Source: Moniliophthora roreri
Taxonomy: Eukaryota; Basidiomycota; Agaricomycetes; Agaricales; Marasmiaceae
Assembly (NCBI GenBank): GCA_001466705.2
Contig: LATX02000200.1
Location: 1,178,001 to 1,242,000, forward strand
DNA: 64,000 nucleotides
Direction of reading: 5' to 3'
The notes under the pieces were generated by a model. It had not been told where the DNA came from. It saw nothing but the letters and a program-made list of their open reading frames with translations, and searched no databases. Of this stretch, positions 46,776 to 58,922 are shown one piece after another (the stretch's first letter is position 1; each line of letters starts with the position of its first letter). Both the position numbers and the translations under genes were made by a program.

Positions 46776-47879
46776 ATGCAGTCGCAAAATTTTATGGTCG
46801 GAGACCCGCTCTCCTTGGACAGAATTCGATCTGTTCTCGTTAGGTTAGAAGATACAATCATCTTCGATCTCATCGAGCGTGCTCAGTTTGCACACAACCC
46901 ACGAATGTACCAGCCCGGGGCTTTCAAAGAACTTCAGGATACCGGCTTCACGGGAAGCTGGTTGGATTGGTTCCTCAAGGAGATTGAAACCTTCCATGGT
47001 GTGTCTTTTTATCAGCAAAAACTTTTGAGCGTGGTTGTTTACAAGGTGTATCTCAAGCCAAGGCAAGGCGTTATACTAGGTACCTTATTTAAAAGAACCA
47101 TACACTCCCTGGAAGAGATCTCATACTCATGCCGATAGTCCCGATGAATACCCCTTCACGAATGACCTTCCAGAGCCTGTCCTGCCACCCTTGAAATTCC
47201 CCGAGATCCTCCACCCCAACACCGTCAATGTCAATGCCTCCATCTTAACCTTTTACGTGTGCCATATAGTCCCCCGCATAACAAGTCGCGCTACCCGATC
47301 TCTCGCCGCCTCCAAACGAGCCAAAGGGATAACAGGTCGCGAAGAGTTCGAAGACGATGGGAACTATGGTAGCGCAGCGACTATAGATGTCGAGGTTTTG
47401 CAAGCAATAAGTAAAAGGGTGCATTACGGTGCGTTCTAGGGGACATGCATAACTTGCTTGACTGTGAACTAATGTGTTTACAAAGGAAAATTCGTTTCCG
47501 AATCCAAGTTTTTGGAAAAACCAGCTGCATTCATACCACATATCGTTAAACCCAATCGTAAAGCGCTTGAGGACCTCATCACCAAACCAGAGGTTGAGAA
47601 GAAACTGTTGGAGCGCCTGCGGAAGAAGGCTGCTGTCTATGCCCAAGATTTCTCTCCAGATGGCTCACCGAATGAGGATATGAAACTTGACGTAAATGGA
47701 GTGGTAGAATTGTACGAGAGCTACATTATTCCATTGACCAAGGAAGTAGAGGTATGTTACAGTGTCTGGCTGGTAAAAATCTGTTACTCACATTCAGTCA
47801 GGTCGATTACCTACTTCAGCGGTTAGATGGGCTGTCGGAGGAGGATATCGAGAGACTAGCGAACAAAGGGGAGCAGTGA
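46776..47879 (+). CDS. ARO7: Chorismate mutase
   Basis: AroQ-type eukaryotic chorismate mutase, which converts chorismate to prephenate on the way to Phe and Tyr. Exon 1: [52 protein letters not shown] 22-nt exon KARRYT is followed by [20 protein letters not shown]. Then [16 protein letters not shown] with IVPRIT, the loop [20 protein letters not shown] and [12 protein letters not shown]. The last exon ends [15 protein letters not shown]. About 270 residues, matching the allosteric fungal enzymes regulated by Trp and Tyr. Catalytic helix residues around [14 protein letters not shown] look complete. Convergent with the first septin-like gene, 385 bp between stops. Confidence 0.95.
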
Positions 47880-48264
47880 ACGTTGTACGCAGAGACTTGA
47901 AATATGGCTCCCAAATCCCAAATCATCGTGCTGTCTGAGCCAAGAATTCAAATGTTCTCAGAGACGCATGGGTATAGAGAGAGTAGCATATGTACGAACA
48001 CCGCTGAATTAGAATATGAAGGCTACAACAAATGGAGTGAATATCGGGTCCCAGGATATAGCTGATCCAATGCCCGGGAAAAGTGATAATACATGAAACA
48101 ATCGGGGTGTCGACTTTCATATAGGTAATAAGAGAAAGTTACCGTGCACCGAAGGCGAAGTAATCATATGATGAAGCAGAACAAGCAAATAAAGGAAGGG
48201 TATAGGTTCGAGATTAGAAGCAGACAGTCCAATTGCCGAGATCGTGTTATATACCGAGATCTAG

Positions 48265-50438
48265 TCACAAAGCCAAGTTAATGAAGAGATTTTGGCTTGA
48301 CAAGTTGAGTCCCTTCTCACCTTCCAGAAGACGATGCCTCTCATCATCCGTGATCTGCCGGGTGGCGCGGCGCGCAAGAAGTTTCTCCGTCCTATATTTT
48401 TCATACAAAACCTCCTTCGTATGAGTCTTGAGCACCTGCGATGGAAGGTAAGCGTACGACAGCGGTGGCACATCTGGGTAACACACCTTCAAGTGGCTAG
48501 ATAGCACCGCCGTGCGCAGCGCAGCAAAATCACAGTGATCAGGATCAAGAACATCGATCTTGCCCCACCGGTACTTTCGGACAAACACACCTCTGAGATC
48601 TTCGGGTGGTCCGTTAAGATACGCGAAATGATGCTGGTCACTGTGGATGGAGGCAGGGGTTTGCGGGATACCGTCCGGAGACGATGAGTGATCATCTTCG
48701 GATTGTGCAACAGGTGATGAAGAAGTGTCCATTAAGCGTCGTCTAGCTTTGCCAGTCGATTCGGGAGCAATTACAGCAAAGGGCATGACTGTCGTTAAAT
48801 CTGGCCTTGCCACAACATGTGCAGAGAAGCGAACGTTGGCCACACTTTCCCTATCTCCCAGGTCGGGAGACAAAGGACGCCTGTCATCCTCAGCTGCTTG
48901 AGTAAGATCTCGTCGAGAACGTGATCGAGAAAGGTTGCGGCCGGGATGGCGTTGAGGGCGTAGTTTGATGACAGGCCGGGACTGTCTTTCTTCCTCTTCC
49001 TCTGGGGCATCATCTGCATCACTGTCATCGTCCTGCACACCGTTGGATTCAGCAAACTTGGCCTTCCCGTCTGTCTTCTTTTGACTGTGCTTTTGCTGGG
49101 AAGATGGTGGTCCAAACACCCCAAAGTCTAGATCCGCTTCACTGAGTGAGTTTCTGACTGCCTCTTTTACTGCGGCAAGCTTCTCGTCTGTTAAAGAATC
49201 TGACTTGGCAACCACCGGCAAAACATTCGAACGCGTAGCAAGTCTTCGAATGACGCGTATCTCGGCAGGAGACATCGTAATAGGAGGTCCCGCTTCCTCG
49301 GTGTCAGAATCGTCGCCAGAGGAAGTGTCGGGTATAAGGTCCGGTGGATTTGTTTGAGATATCGTGGTTTCTGATCTTGTTTTGAAGGGCAATGATGATT
49401 TGGCGCGCCGCTCCGCAGCGGTCATAATCGAGCTTGGGTCAATCAAGTATATGCATCTGGACAGGGAAGAGTAAACAAGGAAGGGTTGAGCGCAAACGAG
49501 ACAGGCGTACAGATGAATATGTTGGTCTCCTTTGCTTTTCCTGACGACCTTTGACTCCTGCAATGTGAAAAAAGGATCGTAAATGACCATGAAACTTTGG
49601 AGCTCAACAAGCACGTACCTCGCTCATCGTATCCGCATACTGAGAATCAATGTACTTCATTACTGAGTTGACCTGACGTTCCAATTTGAGTTCTCTCCCT
49701 TCGTTGTAATCTAGACCAGGGGTATCAACGACAGTCAAAAGGACTCGATCAAACCGTGATTCGCAAATTTCGACACAGGCCGTGTTGATGTTCCCAGTCG
49801 CTTTCGGCAAGCCGCGTAGGAATCTATCGACAGCCATTTTCTGGTCGACAGTGGCAGCGGGAGATATGTCGGCTGTTTCCAAAATAAGTCTGAGTAACGA
49901 CGTCTTGCCCGTGCCTTGGCCACCGACGACCTAAAAGTAAGAGAAGCTGAGATTAGCATTGCAAGTCCACTTCTGAAGATCGTCGCTCGTTTTGACGTAA
50001 AAAGAAACGATGATCTCCAGACTAGGAAGCAATCAAACGCACCATGACGTTGAATGTTGGCGGTTGTCTAGCTCTTCGCTGGCTATATCTCGTCGTCGAG
50101 GGTGGTGTCGTGGTCTTCCAGTTATCGAACGCGGAAGGCGGATGATTTGACATATATAACGAGGAAATGGGGCCTCCAGTCGCAGAACCTGAAGTAGAAG
50201 GCCGAAATGGTTTGTGGAATGGTATTGGATGGTCTGGAGGCCCCTGGAGAGAGGTTTTGGTCGCACCTTGGAAACGGCTGCCATTTGGCTGAAAATCTTG
50301 ATCCTGGCGTATACTGGATGCATCTATGAGACTTTCTGGCCATGGAATGCCTTGCTTGTGGACTTCGGGGAGTGAAGGCGACCCGCGTACTTTGGGTTCT
50401 TCAGCGACGCGTTTGTTTTTCCTGCGTAGAGAGAACAT
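48265..50438 (-). CDS. Divergent septin-like GTPase with acidic insert
   Basis: Basic leader (MFSLRRKNKRVAEEPK), then after an intron the P-loop VVGGQGTGKTSLLRLI, the switch motif VVDTPGLDYNEGR, KGDQHIHL joined to CIYLIDPSS, and the specificity motif VLPVVAKSDSLT. The septin signature region follows an unusually long acidic and basic low-complexity insert of about 190 residues: FVRKYRWGKIDVLDPDHCDF, then LKTHTKEVLYEKYRTEKLL. Septins form filaments at the bud neck, septum and hyphal tips. All GTP-binding motifs are present, so it may bind nucleotide. It is about 590 residues and unlike the four core fungal septins. A related gene lies at 52438-54350. Confidence 0.82.
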
Positions 50439-50989
50439 GGTGGTTGGAAAGAAAGAGAAGAAGGAATATCCAGAAAATATAGATTAAAAAGATCGAGAAA
50501 GAGATGTATAGACAACGAGAGTGTGGTCAGCCTTTGACGGCGACACAAAGGTAGTTTGAAAAAGGCGCTTATTTAGCTGAATCAGAAGTGAATACACTCA
50601 GGGTGTCACAGCCACGCGGCTACCAGCCACTGCTACTCTTTCAACTTTCCAAGTCGACCACTCGACCTTTCTACTTCAAAATTACAGGGAAATAAAAATA
50701 TATATTGTCTTTTGCACAATTCCTTCTGTGTTTGCATAGACTATTTCCGATTGATACAATTACAATCCCTGCCATCCATCGCTAGCCAAGAACCCCATGG
50801 AATCCCAGCCCAAAGGAGAAGAGAGGGCGAAAAGAAAAGTATATACAACAATCAGGTATCAAAGAAAAAAAAAAGCCTAAAGCCAACCACGGACAGCACG
50901 GGAGAGTAGCAGTATGTAACAAATATATATCAGTAATCTACAGAGACCAGAGAAGACACACGGGAGGCGAACAGATCACATCATAAAAC

Positions 50990-52450
50990 CTAGGGTATAC
51001 CAGATAAAGTGGAAATAGCTTGTTGTGGTTGATGCGGGGAAGAGGAGTGTACGTGGTGGTGTGAACTGGAGTGAGAATGGGGTGGAGTGACCCTCATTTT
51101 CTTTGACGGACGCGATGTTGCAGCAAGATCATCCATATAATCACGCTTCAAACTTGCATCACCAACAAGCGTGTCTTCGTGACTATGCACAACGTTCCCA
51201 TGGTGTTCGTATGCAGCACTAGCAGGGGTCGTAGCAACCATTCGCGAGGAAGAAGGTGGCGACGATGGAGGGTATTCTGTACTTGCGCTCGTAGATGCAG
51301 TTAAAGGAGGTTTAGTTGCTGCAGCTGCTGAAGCTCGTCGATTACCTGCCTTCTTCTGCTCACCATTGTTACTGCCACCGCGATCATGCACGTAATTGCA
51401 GGGCAATGACCGCCTCGCACAGCTCGAACACGCGGGATGGGCGCCGTCGCATTTGGTTTTTCGGGCTAAGGTCGTTGGTAGGCCATCAGAATTCCAGAAG
51501 CAAAAAGAGGGGGGATATTCGTACCTCTACAAAAATTGCATGCAACGATCTTTGGCCCAGAAGTTGTCGGCAATCGCCCTGTACCACTCGTACTCTTTCC
51601 AGGGACAGTCGCTGCTCTCCTCCTTTGTGTCTGATTCTGGGGAGGCGGTTGAGGCTGAGCTTGAATGGGCGGTAATGACGGCGCGCTCATGGGCACGGAC
51701 GGTGATGGATCCGGTAACGACAGCGTTGCTATGTGAGGTAGTTCGTTGTCCACAAAATACCCACGTCCGGGTGCAGATATTGACGCCGAACCAGAATGGA
51801 CCCTAGACCCAGATGCATTTCGAGGGTTCAAAAATTCGGTCGATATCGAGGGTAATGACGGAGGAGGTGGAGGTGGTATAGGTGTGGAGGGATACTCGTT
51901 CTTTTTCGCGTCCCGCTCCACAACCGAGTTGTTCCTGCTTCTCGCAGTATGTGGTGGGAGCGGTGCCTGTTGAGGCAGTAAGGCAGGGGGAGAGCCGGAT
52001 CTGGACACTTGATCTTCCTCATCGCTTTCGCTCTCACTTTCGTCACCACCACCTGTACTTCCACCGCCGCCACCGCCTGCAGCAGAGATAGATGCTGGTG
52101 CCTTGTTCCGGCGGACCGCACCTCGTCGTTTATTTTGAGGCTGGTAGTCACAGGGGTTGGTCCTCTTGACGCATTGTCCGCATGCTGGTCGACCGCCATC
52201 GCACTTGAGTTTCCTCGCTAGAATGGAAATGAAAAGAGTAAATAACATACTCTCATAACGTAAAACAATGAGGGCAAGGAATCAAGCATCTGCCATTCTA
52301 TGATGATGGGAACGCAGCATAGAATCAAGAAGAAGTAAAATCGGGAGGAGAGAAGAGCAGGTGGCACGTCCAGCAAAGAGGAACACTCACACCGACAAAA
52401 GTTACAGGCAACGGTAATTTTCTTTGTCCGTTGTTTATTATTCGCTGTTT
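50990..52450 (-). CDS. Transcription factor with two Zn2Cys6 clusters
   Basis: First cluster CNFCRSRKLKCDGG then PACGQCVKRTNPC; second cluster CNFCRARKTKCDGA then PACSSCARRSLPC. Both have the C-x2-C-x6-C-x6-C-x2-C-x6-C spacing of fungal binuclear zinc clusters that bind DNA, usually at CGG repeats. They are joined by about 210 residues rich in Gly, Pro, Ser and acidic blocks. The tail is His/Ser-rich and ends QAISTLSGIP. Each cluster is split by a phase-1 intron at the same codon, just after CNFCR. No start codon is found: the 5' exon (SETANNKQRTKKITV) follows an acceptor at 52451 and needs an upstream exon, for which the septin-like frame to its right is the only candidate seen. Confidence 0.82.
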
Positions 52451-54350
52451 CTGAAGACCAGTGAAAACATCAGCGTCGCTCCCAGACTCGAATGAATGAA
52501 AAACTCGCTGTTATTATTGCCGGTGCCTCTACCGGATATACTCGCACTTGGCGATACTCTCGCTGATGTAGAAGTAGAATGAATTTGAGGGGGTTGAGGC
52601 GGTGGTGCCTCCCTTTCAATGACGGGCAGAATATTCAAGGAAGTATGACGAGAAGAAGTCGGTAATGAGGGTCCAGTAGTGTCTATAGCCAAAGTAGGTC
52701 GTAAAGAAGAGTGAGCGTGTGGAAGGTGCGAGTGATGAGCTTGAGGTGGCGGTAGAGTTAACGAGTGTCGATGCTGAATATGATAATCCGTTTTGAACTT
52801 TTCAAATAAATATTCTCTAGTATATTTCCGCAGGGTCTTTAGGATAGAGAAGATGAGTGAATTATTCACCGAAAAGAGAAGAAGATGAAAAAGGGGGTCC
52901 CACCTCCATATGATGAAAGACTGCGGCACGAAGCTGAACGAAATCACAATGGCTGGGGTCTAGAACATCCAACGATGCCCAGCGATACGATCGGATGAAT
53001 TTTCCTCGGACGAGCTTCGAGGGCGAAGAAGCGTGATAAGGAGCGGAAGGATTGGGCAGAGGTGTATAAGATTGAACAAGTTCCGCACGGGATGGTGGAA
53101 TCCTAGGTACACCGTCGCTGTGAGAATAAATGTCGGGTGAAATAAGAGCGTAAGGTAGTCGAAGGAGCGACGGTGCGGCTGTTGGGGAGGCCGGAGTGGT
53201 GGTCGGAGGCGAGTTGGAAGCTGAACCAGAGCCATTAGCATTGTGGTGTGCGGTGAGACCATTTCTAGGACTCGACGATGCTGATGCTCGCTCTCGATCA
53301 ACGTCTGGAGGCGCCGGTTGCTGATAACTGGGATTGTCTAAATCAAAGATGCCAAACCCAATGCCGGCGTCCGCGAGGTCGCGCCGGACAGCCATCTTGA
53401 TAGCGACAAGACGTTCGTTTGAAAGGATATCGGCACGGGCGATAACGGGCAAGACGTTGACGCGAGCAGAAAGCCGCCGTATCGCATCGATGTCGTCGAC
53501 AGGTAGACATGGTCGATAATGTAGTGGATTAGTTGCCACAGGTGGTTCAAGATACACTGGTTCCGGGTCGGGTTGAGAGAAACTGCTGGTGCGTGTCCTA
53601 GGCACGACCGGAACGGGCGGTGTTGGTATCGAAGGCGGAACTATTCGATCAGGGTCGAGGAAATACATGCACCTGGTATGGTGTGAGTGAAAGGTTGAAT
53701 AGGGTAGATACTCGGGTACACGTACAAGTGCACAAAACGATCGGTGTTGGATTTATAGTCCTGGCACGAGATAACGAGGTCATGATGATGTGAAAACTTG
53801 GAAATTTTTGAACGACTTACACCCTCGACGGCTTCACTAAAACGACCCTCAACAAATCTCAGGACCTCTGATAGAGACCGTTCCACCGAAGCATTGTCCC
53901 GGAAGTCAAGTGAGGGTGTGTCCACCAATGTCAGAATTAAAGGACGATGAACAGAATCGTTTCCAGGAACATCGAGGTCAATGTCGACAGTGGTACTTCG
54001 GACATGAGGGGTGTGACCGCTGGAGCCTTGAACGAACTTTGCGACTGAACTGAGCTGATCCGGAGACGCCTGGTGAGAAATCCTGCTGGTGTCGAGCAAC
54101 AGACGAAGGAAGGAGGTTTTGCCTAAGTGCTTTGTGAATAAAATCGTTGAGACAAGGAGTAATGGGTATTAATCTGACCACCGCAACAGCCAGCAACCAG
54201 TAGCGTGAATTCGGGACGAGGCCGGTCTAATATAGTAGAGTGAGTCTCTGAGCAATGCGGGGGAGTTTGCAGCCACATACCGGGTAGATCCTCAGTGCCA
54301 TCCAGGGACTCCTGCTTTGGGCGATGTCTGGGGTCGTGTCTTGGGATCAT
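52438..54350 (-). CDS. Degenerate septin-like protein, possibly fused to the zinc-cluster factor
   Basis: From ATG 54350 (MIPRHDPRHRPKQESLDG): EFTLLVAGCCG joins by an intron to GKTSFLRLLLDTS, giving a P-loop one residue shorter than GxxxxGKT. Then LVDTPSLDFRDNA, DRFVHL joined to CMYFLDPDR, and VLPVIARADILS, where Arg replaces the usual Lys of the G4 motif. The septin region FIRSYRWASLDVLDPSHCDF and LRKYTREYLFEKFKTDY is clear. The order of parts and the HL/C.Y splice match the gene at 48265-50438, so the two are paralogues. Unspliced, the frame ends at 52438. Using an intron at 52451-52532 it enters the zinc-cluster factor in frame. Confidence 0.72.
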
Positions 54351-55602
54351 GGAGTACGACGTCGAACCGTCTTTGGACTCGAGGCAGAACCCTGAAGGCG
54401 GAACACCAGAAAGAAAGATCTGAATGGTACACTCGCTTCTCCGAATCCGGTAATATGTATCATAATGTATGTACTTTCGTTCCTGAAGACACTCGACAAC
54501 ATCCCGAATCTCGGTCAAAAATCCGCCAAAAATCCGCCCAAAAATTTCGGATATTTTCTGCTCACCGTCTATCCTGCTCCCTCATTCAATCTGTATCTCG
54601 TTCCTGTAGAACCCCAGAAATCCCCAAGACCTACTCTTTTCTGCGCAGGTAAACAGGCTCAGAATCGACCAGAAAGGGTGATGGCAACGAGTCACGTAAA
54701 AAGAAGTTGTGCGTAAAAAGAAGTTGTGCTCAATTTCCTCCGAAATCAAGGCTCCATTACGGTTCGGTCAGAACAAGTAGAGTGCCGATATCATTGCACG
54801 TCACCGACTCGTTTGTATTCTTCACGTCAAAGCCACTCGAAGCCACTCCAAAGTGTGGACTGCAAGTGTATTGCCAGTTGTTCAGTGCTCAAGGCGCGAT
54901 ATTCCGGGATTCATACTGCATTGGCGTTCCCGGACACGGCCTATGAACGTTTCCGCATTTCGGACACTGCCCCTTTCGGTTGTTCCGCTCGCTCCTGCCC
55001 TGACATTGCGGTCCGCTTCTGCCCGGTAACAACCTTGCTGGGTATTCAATCGACTTTTGAGTCAAAATATAAAATAGGCCCACTGTTCGAAGCTGATGTA
55101 CTGATGGGCCGGAATGAAAGGAACTAAGCAAAGGCATACACCGACATCAGTGACAAATTCGATCTCCGTCAAGAGTCGTGCTGTCCCGTTGTTATGGATG
55201 GGCACCGATCCGATGGCACTATTCAGTTCTCCGAGTTCTCCATCAATAAGGCAAAGTACACGCGCAGAAATATTATCAATAAATCCAATGGGAGGTGCGG
55301 GGACACGGAAAAGCATTAGCGCCTTGATAATAGGGTCCATACAGGCCCGCACGTACCATGTTGACAGATCCTCCCGAGGGCAAGGAACTCGCCCAAGATT
55401 GACGGATTCGATGTCGGGGACTGAGCTTTGAACTCAGTGCAGGGCGGACGCACGGGGTTAGGGATCGTCGGATTACAAGCTCCGAACAGCCAATCAGGGT
55501 TAGCCAATATCTCGGGGTATTAGTCCATCAACATTCTCTAGGCCGAAATGATTCTCGAATAAAGAATTTACCTCCAGAGTCATTTCGCTCGGTTCGGCCA
55601 TT
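54351..55602. other. Intergenic region, no supported gene
   Basis: About 1.25 kb between the divergent septin-like and ILV3 genes. A reverse-strand frame around 55062-55352 (containing RVPAPPIGFIDNISARVLC) has coding-like composition, but it matches nothing I recognise and lacks splice context, so I do not call it. The remainder presumably holds the promoters of both genes; no TATA box stands out. Confidence 0.5.
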
Positions 55603-58600
55603 ATGCTGAAAACTACTTCGTCTCGTCCTCTAAAACTCAAGTCGAGGTCAACCAGGTCATTTTGGTCGTCTTCGTCGAAATGTCAGGACAAAAAGCCTGT
55701 TATGAACAGATACAGCAGATTGGTGACGCAGCCAAAGTCTCAAGGTGCTAGTCAGGTATGTTCAGAAGCATTTCAGGCATTGGACGGGTACTGAAGCAAT
55801 CTCAGGCTATGCTGTACGCGACAGATGGTATCAACTCGGACAAAGATTTTGACAAAGCCATGGTCGGTGTCGCTAGCGTTTGGTGCGTCCCAGTTGCTCC
55901 AGAAATCGGCTCATAATTCACCACGGAACCCAGGTATGAAGGCAACCCGTGCAACAAACATCTTCTCGGTCTCGGTCAAGAAATAAAAGCTTCTCTCCAA
56001 AAGAATGACATGATAGGCTACCAATTCGGTACAGTCGGTGTCAGCGACGGAATCAGCATGGGAACTCGTGGGATGTCATACTCGTTACAATCAAGAGACC
56101 TTATTGCGGATCAGGTAGAGACGGCAGCAGGAGGTCACCATTTGGACGGGATGGTTGTAGTGCCGGGATGTGACAAAAACATGCCGGGGGTGCTGATGGC
56201 CCGTGAGTTTTCATGATATTAGTTTTTTTTTTTTGGCCCCCACATTGTGAGACTGAATTTGGACAAATTTAGTGGGAAGGTTAAACAGACCAGGTCTGAT
56301 GGTGTATGGCGGAACAATTCGCGCTGGCTCTTGTGATGGCCAACCTATTGACCTTGTCAACGCGTTCCAGTCCTATGGCAAATTCTTGCAGGATGGTCAA
56401 ACCCCTGCAGCTGAGCGTGAACGGTACAACACCGTGCGACACGCGTGTCCTGGTCCTGGTGCCTGTGGTGGCGTACGTGAGCATGCTATACGCGCCTAGT
56501 TTATTGCTAATGCGTAGTATAGATGTATACCGCTAACACCATGGCATCGAATTCCGAAGCTATGGGAATGACGCTCCCTGGTTCATCGTCGTTCCCAGCT
56601 GAATCGGCCGAGAAGCACGAAGAGACCGCCGCTGTCGGTGCAGCGATGCGTAATCTCCTCGAAAAGAATATTCTACCCCGGGACATCATGACTAGGTCAG
56701 CATTTGAAAACGCTATGGTCAGTTTTATGAAACCTGCATTCACGTCCCTTTCTTCTGATGTACTCACAATCTCCTTAGGTGCTCACAATGATTCTCGGCG
56801 GCTCCACAAATGCCGTCCTTCACCTCATCGCCATCGCGCACTCTGTCGGCATCGAAATAACGATAGACGACTTCCAAAAGGTCTCTGACCGCACGCCTTT
56901 CATTGCGGACATTAAACCCAGTGGCAAATATGTCATGGAGGATGTTTACAAGATCGGTGGTATTCCAAGTAAGTCTTTCTTGCAAGTAATTCTTCTTGGC
57001 TTCTTTCCAGTCGCACTCCAGACCCTCGGTCGCTTGACAGGCTACACATGGGTCTAGTCTCATGCCTTCCTACGGCGCTTTCTCCTTTGCCCTTTCCTGC
57101 TGTACCATTTGGGGATTCCGACACCTCTCTTTCCCCGCTGTTCCTCTTCCATTGTCAAGTCACACTATCTATGTGACGGCGGGCAGATGGACAGAACTGA
57201 CCTTATTGAACTTCTTTACTCTGACCCCTTATTTTACACCCAACACCCCTCTTCAGACTAGCCACATTATTCTCCGAGCTCCGACCATCCCCTGTTGCAC
57301 GCGTTCTACCCGCTCCGATCCTTATTTTTGTCCAACGATGATAGGCGCTGGGTTCTGGTACTGATATGTCCTCCGACAGAAATCCTTCACTTCCTCCTCA
57401 AAAACAACCTCATTGACGGAAACAACATGACCGTCACTGGACGGACTTTGGGCGAGAACCTTGACCGATGGGTGCACAAGTACGGTGAACTCGACTTTAG
57501 CAAACAGGATGTGATTAGACCACTGGACCAACCCATCAAGGAGACGGGACACATTAGGTACGTCGTCTTTCCTTTCTTTTTCCACTCTATTTCAATTTGC
57601 GTGGCGTCTGTCTCGCATGTTTTCCGGGGGCCCTTGATTGCCATATTCTTTGTTGGGCCCTTGAAATCTTTTGACCTGGCCGACCTGACTCGACCTGATG
57701 CTGATGACGATGTCGTCTTTTCCCCTGTTTACCCATTCTTCTCCTGAATTTAAAATAAAAAAATAACAATATGAAATCAGGATTCTAAAAGGCAACCTTG
57801 CCCCCGGCGGTGCTGTCGCCAAGATCACAGGCAAGGAGGGCTTAGGCTTTACGGGCAAGGCCAGGACATTTGATAACGAAGAAGATTTCGTCAAGGCTGT
57901 TGAAAACGGGTCAATCAAAAAGGGAGAAAAGACGGTCGTCATTTTGAGGTATTTAGGACCAAAGGGTGGACCTGGTATGTCGATAATATTCATTCGTTAC
58001 TTGGCTTCTCCAGGCTTCTCCCTCCCTAAACTTCTTCCGTCCTTCATAACATCCGCTTTGGAGGACGTGAATCAAGGGTCCCATGCGCCACTCATGCATG
58101 TGGGGCCTCACACCCCTGGTTGCTACCTAATTCTGATTTCCATCCGCCTCCCCCGTGAAATGTTTTTTGCTCACGTTTCATCTGCCCTTTTTAGGTATGC
58201 CGGAAATGTTGAAGCCAACGAGTCTGATCATGGGCGCCGGTCTGGGGTTGGACGTCGCTTGCCTTACTGACGGAAGATTCAGCGGAGGGTGAGCGTCATT
58301 TTCTTTTCGAAAGCGCCTTTTCTATCCACATCCCCGCCTCTCGGTACTTTTTATTCTGCAAGGGGGGTCGTTACGCCACCGTCGCGGAGATGAGGCAAAC
58401 AATTGAACGCGTGGTGATGCTTTCCATCCGGACGATACCTTCTCACACCGATAGTGAATTGAGTATATGCCGTTACTTGTATACTAAATTCTCTCCTTTC
58501 CTTCACAGATCTCACGGCTTCTGCATCGGCCACGTTGTACCGGAAGCTCAGGTCGGTGGACCGATAGCCTTTGTCCAAGACGGAGATGTTATTTCTGTCG

Positions 58601-58761
58601 ATGCGGTCAAGAACACGATCGAAGTTCATATCTCACCAGAGGAAATGGAAAGCAGGAAGAAAGGATGGAGTCCTCCACCATTGAAGGTCACTCAGGGTAC
58701 TTTGTACAAGTACGTGAAGAACGTTACGGATGCAAGCAGGGGCTGTATCACGGATTCATGA
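55603..58761 (+). CDS. ILV3: Dihydroxyacid dehydratase, mitochondrial
   Basis: Fe-S enzyme of valine, leucine and isoleucine synthesis that converts dihydroxyacids to 2-keto acids. Basic leader [20 protein letters not shown] is a mitochondrial presequence. Conserved parts are [62 protein letters not shown] joined to [73 protein letters not shown] and [15 protein letters not shown]. The Cys ligands in PGCDKN and PGACGG are intact. Four late introns are long (411, 223, 220 and 220 nt) while the early ones are about 50-60 nt. About 600 residues, normal. Confidence 0.95.
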
Positions 58762-58922
58762 TGAAATGCTGATTTCGACATCCAAGTCGAGGCCTAGATC
58801 TACGGAGAACGGAATCGAGTCTTTATCAGTGTACATACCCTGCATGCATATCAACATCGGTTCGACGTTAATTTCCGTAGGATACATGTGGCCTAGATGA
58901 AGAATGTGAAGACTTCTAAATT

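Noticed and set aside
55062..55352. Reverse-strand 96-residue frame with coding-like composition
   Set aside because: No family recognised, no splice context, and it sits in an otherwise empty intergenic region.
55400..55520. tRNA-like GC-rich patch
   Set aside because: No acceptor stem, T-loop GGTTCAAATCC-type sequence or plausible anticodon arm could be folded by eye.
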